From the NCBI RefSeq assembly GCF_040560245.1, contig NZ_JAKMWP010000007.1: DNA of 64,000 nucleotides; one strand, given 5' to 3'. The position numbers were made by a program, and so were the translations under genes. Within the stretch, counting starts at the first letter, position 1, and each line of letters opens with the position of its first letter. This document shows, piece after piece, positions 34,034 to 41,262 of the stretch. Origin of the DNA: Morganella sibonii (GTDB taxonomy: Bacteria; Pseudomonadota; Gammaproteobacteria; Enterobacterales; Enterobacteriaceae). The notes under the pieces are model-generated. The model was not told the origin of the DNA and searched no databases. It was given only the letters and a program-made list of their open reading frames with translations.

Positions 34034-34942
34034 ATGGGGATTGCCCGCTATGCGCTCAGTGCGGTGCTTCTGCTGCTGTCAGCGGGGGCGTCAGCGGGAA
34101 ACCGTTGTGAGCCGCAGTGGGATCAGTCTGCACCGCCGCAGCATATCATTGCCATGAATCAGCATGCTGCCGATATGCTGCTGGCGCTGGACGCCGGGCC
34201 GCAGATGCTGGGTGTCAGTTATATTGATGATTCAGCGGAGGCGGTAACTTCCGGCCGTTACCACGGCATTCCGGTTTTTTCGGCCAAATACCCCGCGACG
34301 GAGAAACTGATCGCCTCCGGGGCGGATTTTGTCGTTGCCGGGTTTTCCTCTGCCTTTATGGTCTCAATGGGCGGACAAAACGATCTGCAACGTGCGGGGA
34401 TCGGCAGCTATCTGATGGCATTTGCCTGTGAACGTCAGGCATACAGCGGATTTGACAGTATTAAAACGGATTTGTACCGGCTGGGAAAAATCCTCGGGCG
34501 GGAAAAAGAGGCGGATGCTGCGGTGGCCCGCATCGATACCACACTGGCACAGGTAAAAGCCCTGCCGCCGCTCTCCCGTAAACCCGCGATCTTTTACCTC
34601 GACAGCCAGAGCGACACCCTGATGTCACAGGGGAAAAAAGGGTTTATGACCGAAATTATCACGCTGGCGGGAGGCGAAAATACCTTTATAAACATGCCGA
34701 TGGCCGGTATTCACGTCTCCCCGGAAACCCTGCTGGATAAACAGCCGGACTATATCATCCTCGCAGATGCGGTCTGGTCACCGGCAGAAAAGAAAAAAGC
34801 CTGGCTGGCAAATCATCCGGCGCTGTCTCACCTGGAGGCCGTTAAAAACGGGCGTTACATTGTCATCCCGTTCAGCGGCGTTTATCCCAATGTGAAAAGC
34901 CCGGATGTGCTGCTGACGATCGCGGAAGCTGTCAGAAAATAG
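34034..34942 (+). CDS. Periplasmic metal/metal-chelate binding protein (BtuF/FepB class)
   Basis: A 302-residue class III substrate-binding protein with a signal peptide (MGIARYALSAVLLLLSAGASAG). It has the two-lobe layout with a single long helix: PQHIIAMNQHAADMLLALDAGPQMLGVSY at the start of the N lobe and ISPETLL-like VSPETLLDKQPDYIILAD in the C lobe. Such proteins bind siderophores, haem or cobalamin and hand them to an ABC importer. No permease or ATPase gene follows, so it must use a transporter encoded elsewhere. It is the third gene of the receptor operon, and a convergent regulator gene follows at 34961. Confidence 0.85.
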   Translation: MGIARYALSAVLLLLSAGASAGNRCEPQWDQSAPPQHIIAMNQHAADMLLALDAGPQMLGVSYIDDSAEAVTSGRYHGIPVFSAKYPATEKLIASGADFVVAGFSSAFMVSMGGQNDLQRAGIGSYLMAFACERQAYSGFDSIKTDLYRLGKILGREKEADAAVARIDTTLAQVKALPPLSRKPAIFYLDSQSDTLMSQGKKGFMTEIITLAGGENTFINMPMAGIHVSPETLLDKQPDYIILADAVWSPAEKKKAWLANHPALSHLEAVKNGRYIVIPFSGVYPNVKSPDVLLTIAEAVRK

Positions 34943-34960
34943 TCCGGACACAACAGCGTG

Positions 34961-35683
34961 TTATTCCCCGTCTGTCTCCAGGTTACGGATAAAACGGTAC
35001 TCCTTTGATTCCGGCTTCAGACGGTACAGTGCCGCCGGACGACCGCGTTCAGCCCGTTTTTCACCGGTATCAATCAGCAAATCAGCCTGTTCAAGACGGC
35101 GGCGGAATGATTTTTTCTGGATCGGCTGACCAATCAGAATTTCATGAACATGCTGCAATTCCGGAAGGGTAAAGGTATCCGGCAGGGCAAATCCCGGTAC
35201 GACAGAATAGAGGGATTTTTGCCGCAGCCGCGCTCTGGCCTGACGGATAAGTAACTGGTGATCAAACGCCAGCGTCATATTTTCCGCTTCATCCAGCGGT
35301 ATCCATCTGACGGAATTAACCGTATTAATCTGTTTTTCACACGCCTGCATGGCAATCAGCGCGGTATAACAGACCGTAACTGACCAGCCGCGTTTGTCCC
35401 GCTGATCATTGCCGACTGTACATAACTGCTCAATGTACGGCGGCGTTACGCCGGTTTTTTCCCGCAGCTTCCGCAGTACGGTATCTTCCAGCGTTTTGTC
35501 CTGTGTCTCATCAACAAATCCGCCGGGCAGCCCCCATTTGCCTTTTTCCGGATGTTCCGCGCGTTCGGCCAGCAGCACGTGCAGCGTTTCATTGTGATAG
35601 GTAAAAAGTACGGCATCAACGGTCACCAGGGGTGACAGAAAATCACGGCGCTGATAACCGGCGAGGTAAGTTTGTTCATCCAT
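34961..35683 (-). CDS. nrtR: NrtR-type Nudix/winged-helix regulator
   Basis: A 240-residue regulator with an N-terminal Nudix domain (KWGLPGGFVDETQDKTLEDTVLRKLREKTG is a degenerate Nudix box, residues about 48-77) and a C-terminal winged helix (about 140-240, AERGRPAALYRLKP). NrtR proteins repress NAD-metabolism genes and are released by ADP-ribose. I prefer ATG at 35683 with AGGA ten bases upstream; an ATG at 35692 has its AGG touching it. It faces a divergent SPFH/NAD-kinase-like pair, and the spacer carries three copies of a GACACTAAT-type motif. It lacks the catalytic Nudix Glu pair (REKTG in place of REXXEEXG), as is normal for a sensor. Confidence 0.87.
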   Translation of the reverse strand: MDEQTYLAGYQRRDFLSPLVTVDAVLFTYHNETLHVLLAERAEHPEKGKWGLPGGFVDETQDKTLEDTVLRKLREKTGVTPPYIEQLCTVGNDQRDKRGWSVTVCYTALIAMQACEKQINTVNSVRWIPLDEAENMTLAFDHQLLIRQARARLRQKSLYSVVPGFALPDTFTLPELQHVHEILIGQPIQKKSFRRRLEQADLLIDTGEKRAERGRPAALYRLKPESKEYRFIRNLETDGE

Positions 35684-35761
35684 TTGCGTCACATCCTGAA
35701 ACCGGGGTAAGTGATTCTATTGTAAGGAGAGAAATCCGGATTGCAAATTAAATGTCATTCA

Positions 35762-35831
35762 GACACTAATTAAGCTTGACATCAATAGTGTCAATAAGTC
35801 ACTATATCGTTATTGTCATAACGACACTAAT
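35762..35831. promoter_or_regulatory. Repeated GACACTAAT motif, probable NrtR operators
   Basis: GACACTAAT occurs twice as a direct repeat (35762-35770 and 35823-35831) and once nearly exactly inverted as AATAGTGTC (35784-35792). A TTGACA -35-like hexamer (35776-35781) lies between the first two copies, and the last copy is just before the ribosome-binding site of the SPFH gene. The layout fits repression of both divergent genes by NrtR. The binding protein is inferred. Confidence 0.65.
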
Positions 35832-35842
35832 GAGGTGATACT

Positions 35843-36865
35843 ATGTTTAATTTAAAATTCTTTAAAGCTGACCCGTCCACATTTGTTATCCGTTCCGTGA
35901 ACGGTAATGTCAAACGTCAGGGGCAGGGGCTGAGTTTCTGGTACAACAGCGCGACCACATCGATCGCTGCATTGCCGTTAACGGCGCAGGAAACCCCGTT
36001 TATTTTTAATTTTCAGACCGCGGACTTTCAGAACCTCCGTGTTCAGGGACAGCTCTCCTTTCAGGTCAGTGCGCCGGAAAAAACGGCCGGGGTGCTTAAT
36101 TTTGTGCTGAACCGGGACGGAAAAACGTACGCGACCGACGATCCGATGAAACTGAATGATCGGATTGTCCGTGCGGCACAAACCATTATCCAGGCGGAGA
36201 TCCAATCCACGCCGCTGCGCCGCGCATTATTGCTGAGTCAGTCGCTGGTGGCGCTGGTGCAGTCACGTCTGGCGCAGCAGGCGGCGGTTGAGGCACTGGG
36301 GGTCACTATCCTGGATTTCTCTGTCACCGCCATTACTCCGACACCGGAAACGGCCCGCGCACTCGAAGCGGAAGCCCGGGAATCCCTGCTGAAAGAAGCG
36401 GATGACGCGATTTATGCACGCCGCAAATCCTCGGTTGAGCAGGAGCGCACGATCAAAGAGGCCGAGCTGGAAACCGATCTCTCTGTGCAGAAAAAAGAGC
36501 AGCAGATAGAGGAATCCCGGCTGGAAAATGAACGCACACTGCTGCGCGAGCAGGCAGCAATGTCACAGGAACGGCTGGCGTCGGAGATTGGCGAGGAGCA
36601 GCAGCGTCAGACACTGGTTGCACTCAGTGCGGATAACCAGCGGGTTCAGTCCGATGCGGATGCATACGCGATTGAAACCAAAATGAAAGCGTACCGCGAA
36701 CTGCCGGTGGAAAATCTCAAAGCCCTTGCCCTGAGCCGGATGGCGCCGGAGCAGCTGATGGCGATGGCCTTTGAATCACTGGCACAGAATGCCGGAAAAA
36801 TTGGTGAGCTGAATATCGCGCCGGATATGTTCAGTCAGATGATGAAAAAAGGGAGTAAAGCATGA
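35843..36865 (+). CDS. SPFH/Band 7 domain protein
   Basis: A 340-residue protein. An SPFH/Band 7 domain (about residues 10-170, including LNDRIVRAAQTIIQAEIQSTPLRRALL) is followed by a long Glu/Lys/Gln-rich coiled coil (about 180-290) and a short helical tail. There is no obvious N-terminal membrane helix, unlike stomatins, so it may be cytosolic or peripheral. Such proteins form ring or cage scaffolds. It is co-expressed with the overlapping NAD-kinase-like gene and faces nrtR, which suggests an NAD-related or stress role. No function is known. Confidence 0.85.
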   Translation: MFNLKFFKADPSTFVIRSVNGNVKRQGQGLSFWYNSATTSIAALPLTAQETPFIFNFQTADFQNLRVQGQLSFQVSAPEKTAGVLNFVLNRDGKTYATDDPMKLNDRIVRAAQTIIQAEIQSTPLRRALLLSQSLVALVQSRLAQQAAVEALGVTILDFSVTAITPTPETARALEAEARESLLKEADDAIYARRKSSVEQERTIKEAELETDLSVQKKEQQIEESRLENERTLLREQAAMSQERLASEIGEEQQRQTLVALSADNQRVQSDADAYAIETKMKAYRELPVENLKALALSRMAPEQLMAMAFESLAQNAGKIGELNIAPDMFSQMMKKGSKA

Positions 36866-37788
36866 GCCGCCGGGAGGAAGTACGGTTTGTCCTGGTCACA
36901 CAGAAAACCCGGTTGCAGGAGCTGATCGCCCGTTTCAATACCTGGCCGCAGGCGAAGTTTTATCTGGAGCATAACGGTATCTCAGTCAGTGATTACCTGG
37001 CGGAACACGATCGTTACCAGGCGCAATTGACAGAGGCGAAACGTATTTTGCTTCAGGCGGGACAGGTACAGGTTCCGGATCGCACGCTGCTGCCGGGCTA
37101 TCAGTTTTCTGACCGTGATATTGTGGTGATTATCGGCCGGGACGGGCTGGTGGCAAATACCCTGAAATACCTGAACGGCCAGCCGGTGATCGCGGTTAAT
37201 CCCGACCCGGCGCGCTGGGACGGGATATTGCTGCCCTTTGAACTGCCGCAGCTGGAGTCGGTGGTGAAACGGACACTGAACCGGGATATGCCGTCGAAAG
37301 TTCTGAGTTTTGCACAGGCGGTTACCAATGACGGACAGCAGATGCTGGCGGTCAATGACCTGTTTATCGGGCCGAAAAGTCACACATCGGCCCGCTATAT
37401 TCTCAGTCACGGCGGACAGGCGGAATCACAGTCGTCCTCCGGTGTGATTATCTCGACGGGGCTGGGTTCCACAGGCTGGCTGCAATCGGTTCTGGCCGGT
37501 GCGCTGGGGGTGACCGGCGGCAGCTCACACCCGCTGCGTGCCGGGATTGCCTGGGATGAAAAGCGGTTGCAGTTCAGTGTGCGCGAGCCTTTCCCGGGAC
37601 GGACATCCGGAACATCGCTGATTTTCGGGGCGGTTGATAATACGATGACATTACAGCTTGAATCGCAGATGCCGGAAAATGGTGTTATTTTTTCTGACGG
37701 GATCGAATCTGATTTTCTGCATTTTAATGCCGGATGCATTGTCACGGTCAGTATTGCGGATATTCAGGGGCGGCTGATGTATGAATAA
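36862..37788 (+). CDS. Divergent NAD-kinase-family protein
   Basis: A 308-residue protein whose C-terminal two thirds show the NAD kinase fold: DIVVIIGRDGLVANTLKYL (about 86-104), VNDLFIGPKSHTS in place of the LNE motif, and SSGVIISTGLGSTGWLQ in place of the TPTGSTAY loop. The core GGDGT motif reads GRDGL (residues 92-96), with Arg and Leu where Gly and Thr are nearly invariant in true NAD kinases. It may bind NAD or a nucleotide without normal phosphotransfer. Its start overlaps the SPFH gene stop (ATGA), so the two should act together. It ends in a convergent hairpin shared with the microcin-like gene. Confidence 0.82.
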   Translation: MSRREEVRFVLVTQKTRLQELIARFNTWPQAKFYLEHNGISVSDYLAEHDRYQAQLTEAKRILLQAGQVQVPDRTLLPGYQFSDRDIVVIIGRDGLVANTLKYLNGQPVIAVNPDPARWDGILLPFELPQLESVVKRTLNRDMPSKVLSFAQAVTNDGQQMLAVNDLFIGPKSHTSARYILSHGGQAESQSSSGVIISTGLGSTGWLQSVLAGALGVTGGSSHPLRAGIAWDEKRLQFSVREPFPGRTSGTSLIFGAVDNTMTLQLESQMPENGVIFSDGIESDFLHFNAGCIVTVSIADIQGRLMYE

Positions 37789-37808
37789 GAGATATAAAAC
37801 GGCGCATG

Positions 37809-37833
37809 AAAAAAGGGACACAACGCGTGTCCC
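37809..37833 (-). terminator. Terminator of the microcin-like gene
   Basis: A perfect 7-bp stem GGGACAC/GTGTCCC (37815-37821 and 37827-37833) with a 5-base loop. Read on the minus strand it is followed by six Ts (complement of 37809-37814), so it is a good terminator 25 bases past the stop of the small peptide gene. It can also serve the convergent NAD-kinase-like transcript more weakly. Confidence 0.8.
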
Positions 37834-37857
37834 GTTTGCCTGAAAGTGAGGCGACAC

Positions 37858-38082
37858 TTAAGCGTGTTTGATTTTGCCTGCCCATGACGAGATTATGGAA
37901 ACAGACTGGTCAACGATACCACCGATAGTTTTGCCGAATTTCTCACCACGACCTGCGCTCTGCTCATTTTTTCTGTAGTAACCAACGATGCTGCCCACGC
38001 CGCGGCCGATTAATGCACCCGCATCAGAGTAAATACCGGCGCCGGAAACCATATCAATCTCAACCAGACTTAATTCTTTCAT
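37858..38082 (-). CDS. Double-glycine-leader peptide, class II microcin-like precursor
   Basis: A 74-residue peptide. Its first 15 residues, MKELSLVEIDMVSGA, match in length and pattern the leader of class II microcins (for example MREISQKDLNLAFGA of microcin E492) with the double-glycine-type GA cleavage site. The predicted mature part starts at Gly16 (GIYSDAGALIGRGVGSIVGY) and is 59 residues, glycine-rich with GxxxG spacing and net basic, without cysteine. ATG at 38082 has AGGA seven bases upstream; ATG at 38085 is possible. No C39-peptidase ABC exporter and no immunity gene are adjacent. It sits alone, convergent with the NAD-kinase-like gene. A secreted antibacterial or signalling peptide is the best reading. 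Confidence 0.72.
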   Translation of the reverse strand: MKELSLVEIDMVSGAGIYSDAGALIGRGVGSIVGYYRKNEQSAGRGEKFGKTIGGIVDQSVSIISSWAGKIKHA

Positions 38083-38085
38083 CAT

Positions 38086-38460
38086 ATATCCTTATTTTAT
38101 TTTCCGTTTAATGGTTTTGTCATACAGCGGATATAACAATATTGCTGATAACAGCACTGTTTTAACCCCGGGGAAAAAAAACACAAGGTGCAAAAAGTGC
38201 TGACTCTGATTTACGTTATATACGTCGGTTTTTGATTATCTGCTGACGGTTTTCAGCGGGAATCCACTGGCCGGAGACGTTACTTGATTGGTATTTATCA
38301 ACTATTGATCATTATCAGATTTGAATCTGTTCCCGGAAACAGAACAGACAATATATAAAAATGAGCGATTCAGCCTCTTTAGCGGCAAATACAGGGAGTG
38401 CTTTCGCGCTCCCTGTGATGATAATAATTAACGGATATTCAGTTTGTTCTGTCAAACGGA
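38086..38460. other. 375-base region between the microcin-like gene and ghxQ
   Basis: No convincing gene is seen: the short open frames on both strands lack ribosome-binding sites. It is A/T-rich and must hold the promoter of the small peptide gene (minus strand, right next to 38085) and the 3' end of the ghxQ message with its hairpin (38391-38416). A small immunity gene, which microcin loci usually have, is not recognisable here. Confidence 0.5.
38391..38416 (-). terminator. Hairpin downstream of ghxQ
   Basis: Arms 38391-38400 and 38407-38416 pair over ten positions with one wobble around a 6-base loop, 45 bases past the ghxQ stop. The minus-strand continuation is ATTTGCC, a poor T-run, so termination strength is uncertain. 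Confidence 0.45.
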
Positions 38461-39828
38461 TTAAATTGCCCAGCCGCCTGCATAGAATGCGACTAACACG
38501 ATGGCGATAATCACGGTGCCGGTGTTGAGTTTGCGCCACTCTTTTGCCACCAGACGACCAATCACCAGGGTGACGTAGCCCAGCATAATACCGGTAACGA
38601 TATTACAGGTCAGTACGATAAAGACCGCACACACCAGTCCGGACATCGCGTCGACGGAGTCGTCGAAATCCAGTTTTGCCACATTACTCAGCATCAGCAG
38701 ACCGACATACATTAGTGCCGGAGCGGTTGCATACCCCGGGATCAGGTAAGAGAGTGGCGAGAAGAACAGGATCAGCAGGAACAGCACGCCGACGGTCACA
38801 GCTGTCAGCCCGGTTTTGCCGCCCGCGGCTGTCCCCGCAGCGGATTCAATATATACGGCCGCCGGAGAGGCACCCACCGCACCGGAGATAATGGAACTGA
38901 CGGAGTCCACGGTCAGGGCTTTGCCGCCGTTGATAATCTGATTATCTTTATCCAGCAGATTTGCCTGCCCGGCCACTGCGCGGATGGTCCCGGTGGCATC
39001 AAACACCGCGGTCATCACCAGCGCCAGTACACTCGGCAGAACGGCCGTTTGCAGGGCGCCCATAATATCCATGCTGAATATCAGGGATTTTCCGTCCTCA
39101 CCGCTCAGTGACGGCATGGCGATCAGCCCCTGATACGTGACATTCGGGTCAACAATCAGGCCGATAACCGAAATACCGATAATCACCAGCAGTATCCCGC
39201 CCGGCACACGCATTTTTTCCAGGCTGACAATCACCGCCAGCCCGATCAGCGACATCGCCACCGGGAAAGAGGTAAACGCCCCCATTGCTACCGGCAGACC
39301 TTCCAGCGGATTTTTGATCACAAGGCCGACGCCATTGGCGGCGATCAGCAGTAAAAACAGGCCGATACCAATCCCGGTGCCGTGGGCTATCCCCATCGGC
39401 AGGTTTTTCAGTATCCAGTTTCGCACCCCGGTAACGGAAATCAGGGTAAAAATGACCCCCATCAGGAAGACGGCGCCGAGCGCAACCGGAATACTGATTT
39501 GCTGCCCGAGCACCAGGCTGAATGCGGTAAAGGCGGTGAGTGAAATCGCACAGCCGATAGCCATCGGCAGGTTTGCCCACAATCCCATCATCAGAGAACC
39601 GATACTGGCGACAAGACAGGTGGCGACAAAAATAGCGCCCGGCGGGAATCCGGCTTTACCGAGCATAGAGGGGACGACGATGACAGAATAGACCATGGCG
39701 AGGAAGGTGGTGACGCCCGCCAGAATCTCCCGTTTGACGCTGCTGCCGCGGGCGGAGATTTTAAAGTACGCATCAAGTGCGCCTTTCGCTGCCGCCCCGG
39801 TGTTATCCGGTGTTGTATTATCAGACAT
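38461..39828 (-). CDS. ghxQ: Guanine/hypoxanthine permease (NCS2, GhxQ type)
   Basis: A 455-residue purine:proton symporter of the NCS2/AzgA-like family with about twelve to fourteen membrane segments. Sequence is close to E. coli GhxQ (YgfQ) throughout, for example FKISARGSSVKREILAG at the start and VFDATGTIRAVAGQANLLDK in the substrate region. It is the last gene of the purine set, 57 bases after guaD, and would bring guanine and hypoxanthine to GuaD and XdhD. Confidence 0.95.
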   Translation of the reverse strand: MSDNTTPDNTGAAAKGALDAYFKISARGSSVKREILAGVTTFLAMVYSVIVVPSMLGKAGFPPGAIFVATCLVASIGSLMMGLWANLPMAIGCAISLTAFTAFSLVLGQQISIPVALGAVFLMGVIFTLISVTGVRNWILKNLPMGIAHGTGIGIGLFLLLIAANGVGLVIKNPLEGLPVAMGAFTSFPVAMSLIGLAVIVSLEKMRVPGGILLVIIGISVIGLIVDPNVTYQGLIAMPSLSGEDGKSLIFSMDIMGALQTAVLPSVLALVMTAVFDATGTIRAVAGQANLLDKDNQIINGGKALTVDSVSSIISGAVGASPAAVYIESAAGTAAGGKTGLTAVTVGVLFLLILFFSPLSYLIPGYATAPALMYVGLLMLSNVAKLDFDDSVDAMSGLVCAVFIVLTCNIVTGIMLGYVTLVIGRLVAKEWRKLNTGTVIIAIVLVAFYAGGWAI

Positions 39829-39885
39829 AATTGCAGACCCCGAGAATGAAATGAAAGTGTGTTTTAATCACAGCATTGGTGGGCG

Positions 39886-41202
39886 TCAGGTCCGTTCATA
39901 GACCAGACGTCCGTCGATGTAAGTCCGGTAAATGGTGCGGTCATCACCAAGCGCAATCATCACAAACAATTTCTCCGCCAGCGTGCGTGAGTTGTCATAA
40001 CGCAATTGCTGGAGCGGGGTCGCGGTCGGTTCAAGTACCACAAAATCCGCTTCTTTGCCGGCGGCAAAGTTACCGATACAGTTATCCAGCCCTAATGAAT
40101 GTGCCCCGCCGAGTGTGGCGAGATAAAAGGCTTCAAAGGCGGTTAAACAGGTTTTTTGTAACTGCATCACCTTGTAGGCTTCACTCAGTGTCTGCAGCAT
40201 GTTGAAGGTCGTCCCGGCACCGACATCCGTACCAATCCCGACTTTCACTTTTTTCGCCAGCGCTTTTTTCAGATTAAACAGGCCGCTGCCGAGATAGAGG
40301 TTTGATGTCGGACAAAATGCCACTGCCGAGCCGGTATCGTGCAGGCAGTCCCACTCTTCTTCCTCAAGGTGGATACAGTGCGCAAACACACTGCGTTCAC
40401 CGGTCAGACCGTAGTGGTGATAGACATCCAGGTAGTTTTTGCTGTCCGGATAGAGTTCTTTTACCCACTCAATTTCTGCTTTATTTTCATTAAGATGAGT
40501 GTGAACCCACGTGTCCGGATACTCTTCGCGCAGCCGCTGACATACCGCCAGCTGTTCCGGGCTGGAGGTCGGCGCAAAACGCGGGGTGATGGCGTAGAGC
40601 AGGCGCCCGTTCTTGTGCCAGCGTTCAATCAGCGCCTTACACTCCTCGTAACTGCTTTCCGGTGTGTCGGTGAGATAGTCCGGCGCGTTTCTGTCCATCA
40701 TCACTTTACCGGTGATAAGGCGCATATTGAGCTGGCTTGCCGCATCAAACAGGGCGTTGACCGATTCCGGGTGAACAGTACTGAAGACCAGCGCAGTCGT
40801 GGTGCCGTTGCGCAGCAGTTGTTTGATAAAAAACGCCGACATTTCACGGGCGTAATCAATATCCTGATACAGTTTTTCGGTCGGGAACACGTGGCGGTTG
40901 AGCCATTCCAGCAACTGCTCGCCGTGAGCGCCGATCATCTCACTCTGCGGATAGTGAACGTGGGTATCAATAAAGCCCGGCACCACCAGTTTCCCGGTGT
41001 AGTCGCGGACACGGACAGTTTCCGGGATCAGATGTTTTCCCTCTTCCCACTGTCCGAACCACTCTATTTTTCCGTGCCGGATTAGCATTAGTCCGTCGTC
41101 GATCAGGCGGACTGCACCGGGCAGATCGTCCATCGAGGTCACTACGCGGGTGATATCCAGAAACTTCCCGCGTACCGCTTTGACGGTATGTTCAGACGAC
41201 AT
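39886..41202 (-). CDS. guaD: Guanine deaminase
   Basis: A 438-residue zinc amidohydrolase that turns guanine into xanthine and ammonia. The metal motif GFIDTHVHYPQ (about residue 78), the HTHLNENKAE histidines and the C-terminal GIGTDVGAGTTFN aspartate region are all present. It is separated from xdhD by a 60-base gap that holds a good minus-strand terminator, so guaD-ghxQ may have their own promoter or be attenuated. Confidence 0.96.
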   Translation of the reverse strand: MSSEHTVKAVRGKFLDITRVVTSMDDLPGAVRLIDDGLMLIRHGKIEWFGQWEEGKHLIPETVRVRDYTGKLVVPGFIDTHVHYPQSEMIGAHGEQLLEWLNRHVFPTEKLYQDIDYAREMSAFFIKQLLRNGTTTALVFSTVHPESVNALFDAASQLNMRLITGKVMMDRNAPDYLTDTPESSYEECKALIERWHKNGRLLYAITPRFAPTSSPEQLAVCQRLREEYPDTWVHTHLNENKAEIEWVKELYPDSKNYLDVYHHYGLTGERSVFAHCIHLEEEEWDCLHDTGSAVAFCPTSNLYLGSGLFNLKKALAKKVKVGIGTDVGAGTTFNMLQTLSEAYKVMQLQKTCLTAFEAFYLATLGGAHSLGLDNCIGNFAAGKEADFVVLEPTATPLQQLRYDNSRTLAEKLFVMIALGDDRTIYRTYIDGRLVYERT

Positions 41203-41221
41203 AGCTGACTCCTCTGCTTAC

Positions 41222-41250
41222 AAAAAGCCCTCACCGGAACCGGTGAGGGC
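41222..41250 (-). terminator. Terminator/attenuator between xdhD and guaD
   Basis: A perfect GC-rich stem (arms 41227-41237 and 41240-41250; the innermost pair opens to make a tetraloop) is followed on the minus strand by TTTTTG. It should end or reduce transcripts from the ygfK-xdhD side before guaD. Confidence 0.72.
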
Positions 41251-41262
41251 GGGTTGGTTTAA

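Noticed and set aside
38361..38504. 47-codon plus-strand frame as a possible immunity gene for the microcin-like peptide
   Set aside because: It overlaps the 3' end of ghxQ, has no ribosome-binding site, and its sequence has no clear membrane segment typical of immunity proteins.
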